A stretch of DNA of 32,600 nt. It comes from Lachnospiraceae bacterium (GTDB taxonomy: Bacteria; Bacillota; Clostridia; Lachnospirales; Lachnospiraceae). Positions 25,544 through 32,600 of the stretch are shown here, piece after piece (position 1 is the stretch's first letter; every line of letters begins with the position of its first letter). Location of the stretch: the NCBI GenBank assembly GCA_017535945.1, contig JAFXTJ010000047.1, positions 1-32,600 of the forward strand, written 5' to 3'. The notes below the pieces were generated by a model. That model had not been told where the DNA came from. It searched no databases and worked only from the letters and a program-made list of their open reading frames with translations. Position numbers and translations under genes: made by a program.

Positions 25544-27634
25544 ATGGAAAAAGTATTTACAATGGAACTGGCGGGACGCACGCTCAAGGTCACGACCGGC
25601 AAGGTCGGCAAGCAGGCCAACGGCTGCGCATTCATGCAGTACGGAGACACGACGGTGATGTGCACCGCAACCGCCTCCGAGAAGCCCCGTGACGGGATCG
25701 ATTTCTTCCCGTTGTCGGTGGAGTATGAGGAGAAGTTCTATGCGGCGGGTAAATTCCCGGGCGGCTTCAACAAGAGGGAAGGCAAGCCCTCCGAGAATGC
25801 CATCCTGACGAGCCGCGTCATCGACCGCCCCATGCGGCCGCTGTTCCCCAAGGATTACCGCAATGACGTGACGATCGACGATATCGTCATGTCCGTGGAC
25901 CCGACCTGCCGCCCCGAGCTCGTGGCGATGATCGGTTCCTCCATCGCGGTGTCCATTTCGGATATCCCCTTTGCCGGCCCCTGCGCGATGACGCAGATCG
26001 GCATGGAGGACGGTGAACTGATCATCAATCCCACGCAGGAGCAGTGGGACAAGGGGCAGATGCGTCTGACGGTCGCATCCGTCGGTCAGAAGGTCATCAT
26101 GATCGAGGCCGGCTGCAATGAGATCCCCGAGGATAAGATGATCGAGGCGATCTACAAAGCACACGCGGTGAACCTCGAGATCATCAGCTTCATCAACGGC
26201 ATCGTCGCCGAGATCGGCAAACCCAAGCACGCTTACACGAGCTGCGCGGTTCCCGAGGAACTTTTCGCGGCGATCAAGGAGGTCGTGCCTCCGGAAGAGA
26301 TGGAGAATGCGGTCTTCACGGATGAAAAGCAGGTCCGTGAGGAGAATATCCGCAACATCACCGCGAGACTGGAAGAGAAATTCGCGGGCAACGAGGAATG
26401 GCTCGCGATCCTCGGCGAGGCGATCTACCAGTACGAGAAGAAGACCGTGCGCAAGATGATCCTCAAGGACAGAAAGCGCCCGGACGGCCGTGACATCAAG
26501 CAGATCCGGCCGCTGTCCGCCGAAGTGGACATCATCCCGAGAGTACACGGCAGCGCCATGTTTACCAGAGGCCAGACACAGATCTGCGACGTGATCACGC
26601 TGGCGCCTCTTTCCGAGCAGCAGCGCGTGGACGGGCTCGATGCATTTGCCCCCAACAAGCGCTACATCCATCAGTATAATTTCCCGTCCTACTCTGTCGG
26701 TGAGACCAGGGTTTCCAGAGGTCCCGGCCGCCGCGAGATCGGACACGGTGCACTGGCGGAGCGTGCGCTCCTGCCGGTCCTGCCTTCCGAGGAAGAGTTC
26801 CCTTACGCGATCCGTGCGGTCTCCGAGACCTTTGAGTCCAACGGATCCACCTCCATGGCTTCCACCTGTGCCTCCTGCATGAGCCTGATGGCCGCCGGTG
26901 TTCCCATCAAGAAGATGGTCGCGGGCATCAGTTGCGGACTGGTCACCGGTGATACGGATGACGATTTCGTCGTCCTGACCGACATCCAGGGGCTTGAGGA
27001 CTTCTTCGGCGACATGGACTTCAAGGTCACCGGTACCAAGGACGGTATCACGGCGATCCAGATGGACATCAAGATCCACGGTCTGACCGAAGCGATCGTG
27101 CGCCAGGCGATCAGCCAGTGCCGCGAGGCCCGCTTCTTCATCATGGATGAGTGCATGTCCAAGGCGATCGACAAGCCGCGTGAGCAGGTCAGCAAGTACG
27201 CGCCCAAGATCGTGTCCATCAACATCGATCCCGAGAAGATCGGTGATGTCGTCGGCCAGCGCGGCAAGACGATCAATGAGATCATCGCCCGTACCGGGAC
27301 CAAGATCGACATCGATGACGACGGCCGCGTATCTGTCTGCGGCGAGGATGCCGACGGGATCCAGAGCGCGATCAACATGGTCAATACCATTGTCATGGAG
27401 TTTGAGAAGGGCCAGGTCCTCAAGGGCAAGGTTGTTTCCATCAAGGAATTCGGCGCTTTCGTCGAGTTTGCCCCCGGCAAGGAAGGCATGGTGCACATCT
27501 CCAAGATCGCGGACCGCAGGATCGACCGCGTCGAGGATGTGCTGTCCCTCGGTGACGAGGTGACCGTTGTCTGCCTCGGCAAGGACCGCATGGGCCGCAT
27601 CAGCTTCTCCATGAAGGACGTCGCCCAGCACTGA
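25544..27634 (+). CDS. pnp: Polyribonucleotide nucleotidyltransferase (PNPase)
   Basis: A 696-residue 3'-5' phosphorolytic exoribonuclease, trimeric, part of the RNA degradation machinery. It has the standard order: first RNase PH domain (about 1-140), helical linker, second RNase PH domain (about 310-540, with GQTQICDVITLAPL and SSTS-like region FESNGSTSMASTCASC), KH domain (about 553-610, KIGDVVGQRGKTINEII with the GxxG loop) and S1 domain (about 620-690, VVSIKEFGAFVEFAPGKEG). Length is normal. ATG 25544 follows AAGGAAGAG. It is closed by the strong terminator at 27653. Confidence 0.98.
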   Translation: MEKVFTMELAGRTLKVTTGKVGKQANGCAFMQYGDTTVMCTATASEKPRDGIDFFPLSVEYEEKFYAAGKFPGGFNKREGKPSENAILTSRVIDRPMRPLFPKDYRNDVTIDDIVMSVDPTCRPELVAMIGSSIAVSISDIPFAGPCAMTQIGMEDGELIINPTQEQWDKGQMRLTVASVGQKVIMIEAGCNEIPEDKMIEAIYKAHAVNLEIISFINGIVAEIGKPKHAYTSCAVPEELFAAIKEVVPPEEMENAVFTDEKQVREENIRNITARLEEKFAGNEEWLAILGEAIYQYEKKTVRKMILKDRKRPDGRDIKQIRPLSAEVDIIPRVHGSAMFTRGQTQICDVITLAPLSEQQRVDGLDAFAPNKRYIHQYNFPSYSVGETRVSRGPGRREIGHGALAERALLPVLPSEEEFPYAIRAVSETFESNGSTSMASTCASCMSLMAAGVPIKKMVAGISCGLVTGDTDDDFVVLTDIQGLEDFFGDMDFKVTGTKDGITAIQMDIKIHGLTEAIVRQAISQCREARFFIMDECMSKAIDKPREQVSKYAPKIVSINIDPEKIGDVVGQRGKTINEIIARTGTKIDIDDDGRVSVCGEDADGIQSAINMVNTIVMEFEKGQVLKGKVVSIKEFGAFVEFAPGKEGMVHISKIADRRIDRVEDVLSLGDEVTVVCLGKDRMGRISFSMKDVAQH

Positions 27635-27652
27635 CACGGCAGTTCACGGAAG

Positions 27653-27687
27653 CCGCAGAGGAGTCACTGTACTCCTCTGCGGTTTTT
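27653..27687 (+). terminator. Intrinsic terminator after pnp
   Basis: A perfect 12-bp GC-rich stem (27653-27664 with 27671-27682), a 6-base loop and TTTTT (27683-27687). It lies 18 bases after the pnp stop and ends the rpsO-pnp unit. Confidence 0.95.
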
Positions 27688-27741
27688 ATATCGGCGGAAA
27701 AGAAGAGGAACGTTCCAATTCAGTAACAGGTGTTATTTATT

Positions 27742-29343
27742 ATGCAGACAGATCAGACAGTTTTCAAAGAGATCGAAAGACGCCGCACTTTTGCGATCAT
27801 CTCGCACCCCGATGCCGGTAAGACCACGCTCACGGAGAAATTCCTGCTATACGGCGGCGCCATCAATACGGCGGGCAGCGTCAAGGGCAAGGCCACGGCG
27901 AAGCATGCGGTCTCCGACTGGATGGAGATCGAGAAGCAGCGCGGGATCTCCGTCACCAGCTCCGCCCTGCAGTTTGAATATGACGGCTACTGTGTCAATA
28001 TCCTGGATACGCCGGGGCATGAGGATTTCTCGGAGGACACCTACCGGACCCTCATGGCGGCGGACTGCGCGGTGATGGTCATCGACGGGGCCAAGGGTGT
28101 GGAGCCGCAGACCCGCAAGCTTTTTAAGGTCTGTACGCTTCGCCATATCCCGATCTTTACCTTTATCAACAAGATGGACCGGGATGCGCTGGATACCTTT
28201 GCGCTGCTGGAGGATATCGAGAACAACCTCGGCATCGCAACCTGCCCGGTGAACTGGCCGATCGGTTCCGGCAAGGCTTTCCGCGGGATCTATGACAGGG
28301 AAGCGGCGGAAGTGATCATCTATGAGGGGACGGAAAAGGGAACCAAGGAGGGGGAAGAGATCCACATCCCGTTCGGGGAACTCGCGGATCATCCGGACAG
28401 AGTGGACAGCGCGGCGTTGGAGAAATTGACCGAAGAGGTCGACCTTCTGGACGGCGCAGGCGCGCCCTTCGACCTGGAGGAGGTGCGGGCCGGGATGCTG
28501 ACACCGGTGTTCTTCGGCTCCGCGCTGCAGAACTTCGGTGTGGAGATCTTCCTCAAAGCCTTCCTCACCATGGCGACACCGCCGGTAGGCAGGAAGAGCG
28601 GCGAGGAGATCATTGACCCCGTAGGTCAGCCTTTTTCCGCCTTTGTTTTCAAGATCCAGGCCAATATGAACAAGGCGCACAGGGACCGGGTCGCTTTTAT
28701 GCGCATCTGCAGCGGACATTTCGAGGCGGATAAGGAAGTGAAGCACATCCAGAGCGGACGGACCCTCAGGCTTTCCCAGCCGCAGCAGCTCATGGCGGAT
28801 GAACGCAAGGTCCTGACCGAGGCTTATGCCGGCGACATCATGGGCGTCTTTGATCCGGGGATCTTCTCGATCGGGGATACGGTCTGTGCACCCGGCGCGT
28901 CCTTCTGCTATGAGGGGATCCCGACCTTTGCGCCGGAGCATTTCGCGCGCGTGCGGCAGGTGGATACCATGAAACGCAAACAGTTCGTCAAGGGTGTCAC
29001 GCAGATCGCGCAGGAGGGCGCCATCCAGATCTTCCAGGAATTCCAGTCCGGCATGGAGGAGATCATCGTCGGCGTCGTCGGCATCCTGCAGTTTGACGTG
29101 CTGAAATTCCGGCTGGAGAGCGAGTACGGGGTGGAGATCCGTCTGGATATGCTGCCGTACGAACATATCCGCTGGGTGGAGAGCTGCCCGGTGCCGTTAG
29201 AGGATCTCATCGGCACCTCCGATATGAAAAAAGTCAAGGACATGAAGGACAGGCCGCTGCTTCTTTTCGCTCATGAGTGGAGCGTGCAGATGACCGTGGA
29301 GAGGAACGAAGGCCTTGAACTCTCGGAATTCCGGAAAAACTGA
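27742..29343 (+). CDS. prfC: Peptide chain release factor 3
   Basis: A 533-residue translational GTPase that recycles RF1 and RF2 after termination. The G-domain shows G1 HPDAGKTTLTEK near residue 20, the switch and G3 region DTPGHEDFSED near residue 90 and G4 NKMDRD near residue 145. The sequence KGKATAKHAVSDWMEIEKQRGISVTSS and the later EFQSGMEEIIVGVVGILQFDVLKFRLESEYG segment distinguish RF3 from EF-G. ATG 27742 is chosen because AGGTG lies about nine bases before it; the in-frame GTG at 27730 would start the protein with four irregular residues. The 3' end overlaps the next gene by 29 bases. It follows the pnp terminator, so it must have its own promoter; I see no convincing one. Confidence 0.96.
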   Translation: MQTDQTVFKEIERRRTFAIISHPDAGKTTLTEKFLLYGGAINTAGSVKGKATAKHAVSDWMEIEKQRGISVTSSALQFEYDGYCVNILDTPGHEDFSEDTYRTLMAADCAVMVIDGAKGVEPQTRKLFKVCTLRHIPIFTFINKMDRDALDTFALLEDIENNLGIATCPVNWPIGSGKAFRGIYDREAAEVIIYEGTEKGTKEGEEIHIPFGELADHPDRVDSAALEKLTEEVDLLDGAGAPFDLEEVRAGMLTPVFFGSALQNFGVEIFLKAFLTMATPPVGRKSGEEIIDPVGQPFSAFVFKIQANMNKAHRDRVAFMRICSGHFEADKEVKHIQSGRTLRLSQPQQLMADERKVLTEAYAGDIMGVFDPGIFSIGDTVCAPGASFCYEGIPTFAPEHFARVRQVDTMKRKQFVKGVTQIAQEGAIQIFQEFQSGMEEIIVGVVGILQFDVLKFRLESEYGVEIRLDMLPYEHIRWVESCPVPLEDLIGTSDMKKVKDMKDRPLLLFAHEWSVQMTVERNEGLELSEFRKN

Positions 29344-30730
29344 AACACGCGTCTTTGTCCTCCTGCTGACAACGGCCTTGCTGCTTTCCGGCTGTGCCGT
29401 GGACCGTCTCAAGGATCTGGAGGTGGTCCATGATCTGATGCAGCTGGATCAGGAGGATGCCGACACCGCGAGTACGGCGGTCTATCCCTCGAGTCTCCTG
29501 CCTGCGGCGGTATCGGGTGGCGGCCGGCAGGACGCGGAGGATGCGGCGGAGATCCCCTCCTTTGCCGAAAAGATCACGGAGGAGGAGGTTGAATCCGTGC
29601 CGGAGGTCATGGAGATCGCCGGCAACAAGCGCTCCAAAGAAGAGATCGCCGCGGAGGACGAGGCCGCCAGACAGGCACTCGGTCTCGATGAATACGGGAT
29701 TGAATCGCTGCTTCGCCAGAATGAGGGCCTGTACTATTTTTCCCATCTCGATACACAGCAAAAACGCGTCTATGCGGAGATCTACCGGATCATCACCGCG
29801 CGCGGGGAGAAGATCAGGGTCTCCACGCTCACGGAGGAGGATGTGGACCGGGCCTTCCAGTATGTGATGGCGGATCACCCGGAGATCTACTACGCGGACG
29901 GCTATACACTCACCCGGTATACACTGGACAATGAACTGTTCAAGATCGGATTTACCGCCCGTTATCTCTATGACGACGCGGAGCAGTCCCGCAGACAGGC
30001 GCGGCTGGATGATGCGATCGAAACGGCGCTCGCGGGTGCGCCCGTGACCGGCGACCAGTATGATACCGCCAAATATGTCTACGATTATGTCATCAGCCAT
30101 ACGGATTACGAGATCGGTGTGCCGGACAACCAGAATATCTGCTCGGTGTTCTTAAACGGTGCATCCGTCTGCCAGGGGTATTCCAAGGCGGCGCAGATCC
30201 TCCTGAACCGGCTGGGGGTGGAGGCCACACTGATCACCGGTACCGTTTCCGCGGGCGACAGGGAAGGCGAGCGCCACGCCTGGAATCTGGTCAGGGTGAA
30301 CGGCTATGATTATTTCATGGATGTCACCTGGGGCGATTCCTCCTTTCAGCAGGCGGCGAGCGAGGAGACGCTGGATCAGCGCATCAATTATGACTATCTG
30401 CTCGATACCACACGTGACCTGATCGATACCCATGCGATCAGCAATCTGGTGGACGTGCCCTCCTGCACCCATATGGAGGATAATTACTATGTCCGTGACG
30501 GCGCCTACTTCACCGGGACGGATGAAGCACAGCTGGCGGAGCTCTTTGACAGGGCCTATGCGGAGGGGCGCGGATATGTCAGCATCAAGTGCGCGGATGA
30601 GAGCGCTTATGCGGCGATGCAGCAATACATGATCACGGACAGAAAGCTCTTTGATTATCTGCGGGATTCCGGCGAATCCGCTTCTTATTCCGCTTCCCCG
30701 AGGCAGCACAAACTGACCTTTTTATTGTAA
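29315..30730 (+). CDS. Transglutaminase-like lipoprotein
   Basis: A 471-residue predicted lipoprotein. A signal peptide (VFVLLLTTALLLSGC) ends in the lipobox LLSGC near residues 23-27, so the mature protein is attached to the membrane at Cys. An acidic low-complexity linker (about 35-125) leads to a transglutaminase/protease-like domain. SVCQGYSKA holds the catalytic Cys near residue 286, RHAWNLV the His near 323, and FMDVTWGDS the Asp near 338. Such domains act as cysteine peptidases or amidases on surface proteins or cell wall in Clostridia. TTG 29315 is the only start that gives a full signal peptide; GGAGAGG lies ten bases upstream. It overlaps the prfC end by 29 bases. The stop codon lies inside the next promoter's -35 box. 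The substrate is unknown. Confidence 0.87.
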   Translation: MNSRNSGKTETRVFVLLLTTALLLSGCAVDRLKDLEVVHDLMQLDQEDADTASTAVYPSSLLPAAVSGGGRQDAEDAAEIPSFAEKITEEEVESVPEVMEIAGNKRSKEEIAAEDEAARQALGLDEYGIESLLRQNEGLYYFSHLDTQQKRVYAEIYRIITARGEKIRVSTLTEEDVDRAFQYVMADHPEIYYADGYTLTRYTLDNELFKIGFTARYLYDDAEQSRRQARLDDAIETALAGAPVTGDQYDTAKYVYDYVISHTDYEIGVPDNQNICSVFLNGASVCQGYSKAAQILLNRLGVEATLITGTVSAGDREGERHAWNLVRVNGYDYFMDVTWGDSSFQQAASEETLDQRINYDYLLDTTRDLIDTHAISNLVDVPSCTHMEDNYYVRDGAYFTGTDEAQLAELFDRAYAEGRGYVSIKCADESAYAAMQQYMITDRKLFDYLRDSGESASYSASPRQHKLTFLL

Positions 30731-30753
30731 AATCCATCGGTCTGTGCTATACT
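30725..30753 (+). promoter_or_regulatory. Promoter of the asp23-nusB-xseA unit
   Basis: TTGTAA (30725-30730), a 17-base spacer and TATACT (30748-30753) form a strong sigma-A promoter. The -35 box overlaps the stop codon of the transglutaminase gene. The predicted start is near 30760. Confidence 0.8.
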
Positions 30754-30763
30754 TACAAGGATT

Positions 30764-30780
30764 TGCGGCATTGTGCCGCA
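30764..30780 (+). other. 5' leader hairpin
   Basis: A perfect 7-bp stem (30764-30770 with 30774-30780) with a 3-base loop begins about five bases after the predicted start of the asp23 transcript. It is followed by GTGTTTT. It could protect the 5' end of the asp23 message from decay, or serve as a weak terminator for the upstream gene. The stem is certain; the role is not. Confidence 0.5.
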
Positions 30781-30800
30781 GTGTTTTCCGGGAGGAAACC

Positions 30801-31193
30801 ATGGAGATGCAGAAGGATAAAAAGAACAACTCCGGACGCGGACGGATCGGTTCGGTGAAGATCGCCGATGACGTGGTGGCGATGATCGCGGCACTGGCAG
30901 CGCTTGAGGTGGACGGGGTATCCGCCATGGCGGGCGGTATCGGGAGCGAGGCCGTGGGGCGCGTATCCAGATCTCGTCTGTCCCGCTGTGTCAGGGTGGC
31001 CGTCAGCCAGTCCCATGCCCGTGTGGATATGTCGGTGATGCTGGAATACGGTGTCAATATTCCCGCCACCTGCGGTAAAGTCCAGAAGCGGGTCAAGACC
31101 GCGATCGAGAATATGACCGGTCTCAGGGTTCCCACCGTCAATGTGCGGATCGCGCAGATCACGATGCCCGGAGAGCAGGAATCGGGACAATGA
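30801..31193 (+). CDS. Asp23/Gls24 family envelope stress protein
   Basis: A 130-residue Asp23/Gls24 (DUF322) protein. Core features are [20 protein letters not shown] near residues 20-40, the Gly-rich turn MAGGIG, and [21 protein letters not shown] near residues 75-95. Members are membrane-associated through partner proteins and help maintain the cell envelope. The start is ATG 30801, nine bases after GGGAGGA; frames reaching further back are leader. In Clostridia this gene is usually just upstream of nusB, as here; the stop overlaps nusB. The spoIIIA genes that often precede it in spore formers are absent. Confidence 0.93.
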   Translation: MEMQKDKKNNSGRGRIGSVKIADDVVAMIAALAALEVDGVSAMAGGIGSEAVGRVSRSRLSRCVRVAVSQSHARVDMSVMLEYGVNIPATCGKVQKRVKTAIENMTGLRVPTVNVRIAQITMPGEQESGQ

Positions 31194-31588
31194 ACAGAAG
31201 TGCCTTGCGGGAACAGGTCTTCCTCCTGCTCTTCCGTGTGGAATTTAACGATCCGGAGGAGATGGCGAGACAGGAAGAACTGTTCTTTACGGACAGCGAC
31301 AAGCCGGTGAGCGGAGCGGATGCGGACAGGATCCTCGTCAAATATCACGGCGTCGTGGAGCATCTGTCCGAGATCGACAGTGCCGTCAATGAGCGGATCA
31401 CCGGATGGGATACGGACCGTATGGGCAAGGTGGATCTGACCATCATCCGCCTGGCGGTATACGAGATCCTCTACGATGAGGATATTCCCGTGGGAGTGGC
31501 GATCAACGAGGCAGTGGAACTGGCCAAGCGGTACGGACAGGATGAATCCTCCTCCTTTGTGAACGGAGTACTGGCGAAGTTTACATGA
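31190..31588 (+). CDS. nusB: Transcription antitermination factor NusB
   Basis: A 132-residue all-helical protein that binds boxA RNA with S10 (NusE) to support rRNA transcription. Typical motifs are [16 protein letters not shown] at the N-terminus, [17 protein letters not shown] near residue 80, and [15 protein letters not shown] with the final [11 protein letters not shown]. Length is normal. The start overlaps the asp23 stop and its own stop overlaps the xseA start (both ATGA), so the three genes are translationally coupled. Confidence 0.96.
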   Translation: MNRSALREQVFLLLFRVEFNDPEEMARQEELFFTDSDKPVSGADADRILVKYHGVVEHLSEIDSAVNERITGWDTDRMGKVDLTIIRLAVYEILYDEDIPVGVAINEAVELAKRYGQDESSSFVNGVLAKFT

Positions 31589-32600
31589 GCGTCTATTCGG
31601 TCGCACAGATCAATTCCTATATCCAACGCATGCTCTGCGAGGATTTCCTCTTACAGAAACTGACAGTGCGCGGCGAAGTGAGCGGCTGCAAATACCACAC
31701 ATCCGGGCATGTCTATTTCACCCTCAAGGATGAGAGCGGTGTGCTCTCCTGCATGATGTTCGCCGGGAATGCGGCGAAGCTCGCGAAGAAGTTCCGGGAC
31801 GGGGATCAGGTCCTCGTGACAGGCCAGATCCGGGTCTACGAGAAGGCCGGCAAATACCAGCTCTACGCGGAGACCGTGAAGCAGGACGGACAGGGCGCCC
31901 TGTTTGAACGATACGAAGCGCTGAAGAAACGTCTCGAGGAATCGGGGATGTTTGACGCATCCTATAAGCGTCCGATCCCGAAATACATCCGCACACTGGG
32001 TGTGGTGACGGCACCGACCGGCGCCGCGGTGCGGGACATCATCAATATCGCTCACCGGCGCAATCCCGGGGTGGAGATCATCCTGTATCCGGCCATTGTC
32101 CAGGGAGATCATGCGGCGGACTCGATCGTCCGGGGGATACAGACACTTACGGCACACGGCGTGGACTGCATGATCGTCGGCCGCGGCGGAGGTTCCATTG
32201 AGGATCTCTGGGCCTTTAACGAGGAAGCGGTGGCGGACGCGATCTTTGCGTGTCCGATCCCGGTGATCTCCGCGGTCGGTCATGAGACGGATTTTACGAT
32301 CGCGGATTTCGTGGCGGATCTGAGGGCGCCGACGCCCAGCGCGGCTGCCGAACTGGCGGTATTTGAGCTGGCGCGGTTCGAGGAGGATCTGGCGGACCTG
32401 GAGGTGCTCCTCTCCGAGCGGATGAATGACAGGATCGCCGGTCTCAGGGAGGCGCTGATCCACAGGCGGCAGGCCCTGCGAATGGGGTCTCCTGCGGGAA
32501 AGATCCGTGAGAAGCGCATGCGGCTGACGGGGTACAGTGACCGGCTCCGGCACAGGATGGAGACCCGGGTCGGGACCGCGAAACAGGAACTGGCGCAGAA
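31585..32600 (+). CDS. xseA: Exodeoxyribonuclease VII large subunit (3' end outside window)
   Basis: The frame opens at ATG 31585, overlapping the nusB stop, and runs to the window edge without a stop; 338 codons of an expected 400 or so are present. Residues about 1-100 are the OB-fold nucleic-acid binding domain ([20 protein letters not shown]). The catalytic domain shows [18 protein letters not shown] near residue 137, [18 protein letters not shown] near residue 195 and [20 protein letters not shown] near residue 225. The following coiled coil has begun. The enzyme degrades single-stranded DNA from both ends together with XseB, whose gene is expected just downstream. Confidence 0.96.
   Translation, partial: MSVYSVAQINSYIQRMLCEDFLLQKLTVRGEVSGCKYHTSGHVYFTLKDESGVLSCMMFAGNAAKLAKKFRDGDQVLVTGQIRVYEKAGKYQLYAETVKQDGQGALFERYEALKKRLEESGMFDASYKRPIPKYIRTLGVVTAPTGAAVRDIINIAHRRNPGVEIILYPAIVQGDHAADSIVRGIQTLTAHGVDCMIVGRGGGSIEDLWAFNEEAVADAIFACPIPVISAVGHETDFTIADFVADLRAPTPSAAAELAVFELARFEEDLADLEVLLSERMNDRIAGLREALIHRRQALRMGSPAGKIREKRMRLTGYSDRLRHRMETRVGTAKQELAQ

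Noticed and set aside
25418..27637. Minus-strand open frame of 739 codons opposite pnp
   Set aside because: pnp is unquestionable on the + strand; the antisense product is Asp/Leu/His-rich with no recognisable domain.

Overview
The window is a gene-dense, GC-rich stretch of a low-copy Gram-positive chromosome, almost certainly a member of the Clostridia and most likely Lachnospiraceae-like. The evidence is the gene order dgt-dnaG-rpoD, trmK next to a Nif3-family gene, rpsO-pnp, asp23-nusB-xseA, a DUF6465-type protein, and a Cna-B surface protein. Every supported gene is on the + strand. No rRNA, tRNA, CRISPR array, transposase or integrase was found, and no gap between genes reaches 300 bases.

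Layout. 1-2778: the 3' part of a large Cna-B repeat surface protein with a membrane anchor. 2857-3833: a hendecad-repeat DUF6465 protein and a small unknown protein, closed by a strong intrinsic terminator. 3913-9209: dgt, dnaG and rpoD, the macromolecular synthesis block. The sigma factor carries a very long Lys/Ala/Pro-rich N-terminal extension. 9237-18524: a type IV pilus (T4P) locus with the assembly ATPase PilB, platform PilC, two tandem pilins, a PilM-PilN fusion, PilO and four minor pilins resembling a GspH/I/J/K tip set. 18543-21128: a GH2 beta-mannosidase. 21112-24995: trmK, a Nif3-like gene, and an MBOAT acyltransferase with an SGNH-like partner. 25024-27687: rpsO-pnp with its own promoter, leader and terminator. 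27742-30730: prfC and a transglutaminase-like lipoprotein. 30725-32600: a promoter, then asp23, nusB and xseA (cut by the window edge).

How it fits together. From dgt to the SGNH gene (3913-24995) the genes are mostly overlapping or only a few bases apart, and I see no convincing intrinsic terminator inside. In many Firmicutes dnaG-rpoD is followed closely by trmK and the Nif3 gene. Here an approximately 12 kb block of pilus genes plus beta-mannosidase sits between them. A good internal promoter precedes the first pilin, so the pilin subunits can be made independently of the sigma-factor transcript.

The least ordinary elements are the RpoD N-terminal extension, with three copies of a 29-residue motif I do not recognise, and the pilus island wedged into the sigma operon. 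Also unusual are the PilM-PilN fusion, the dgt start codon lying directly behind a terminator, and the non-LPXTG C-terminal anchor of the Cna-B protein.
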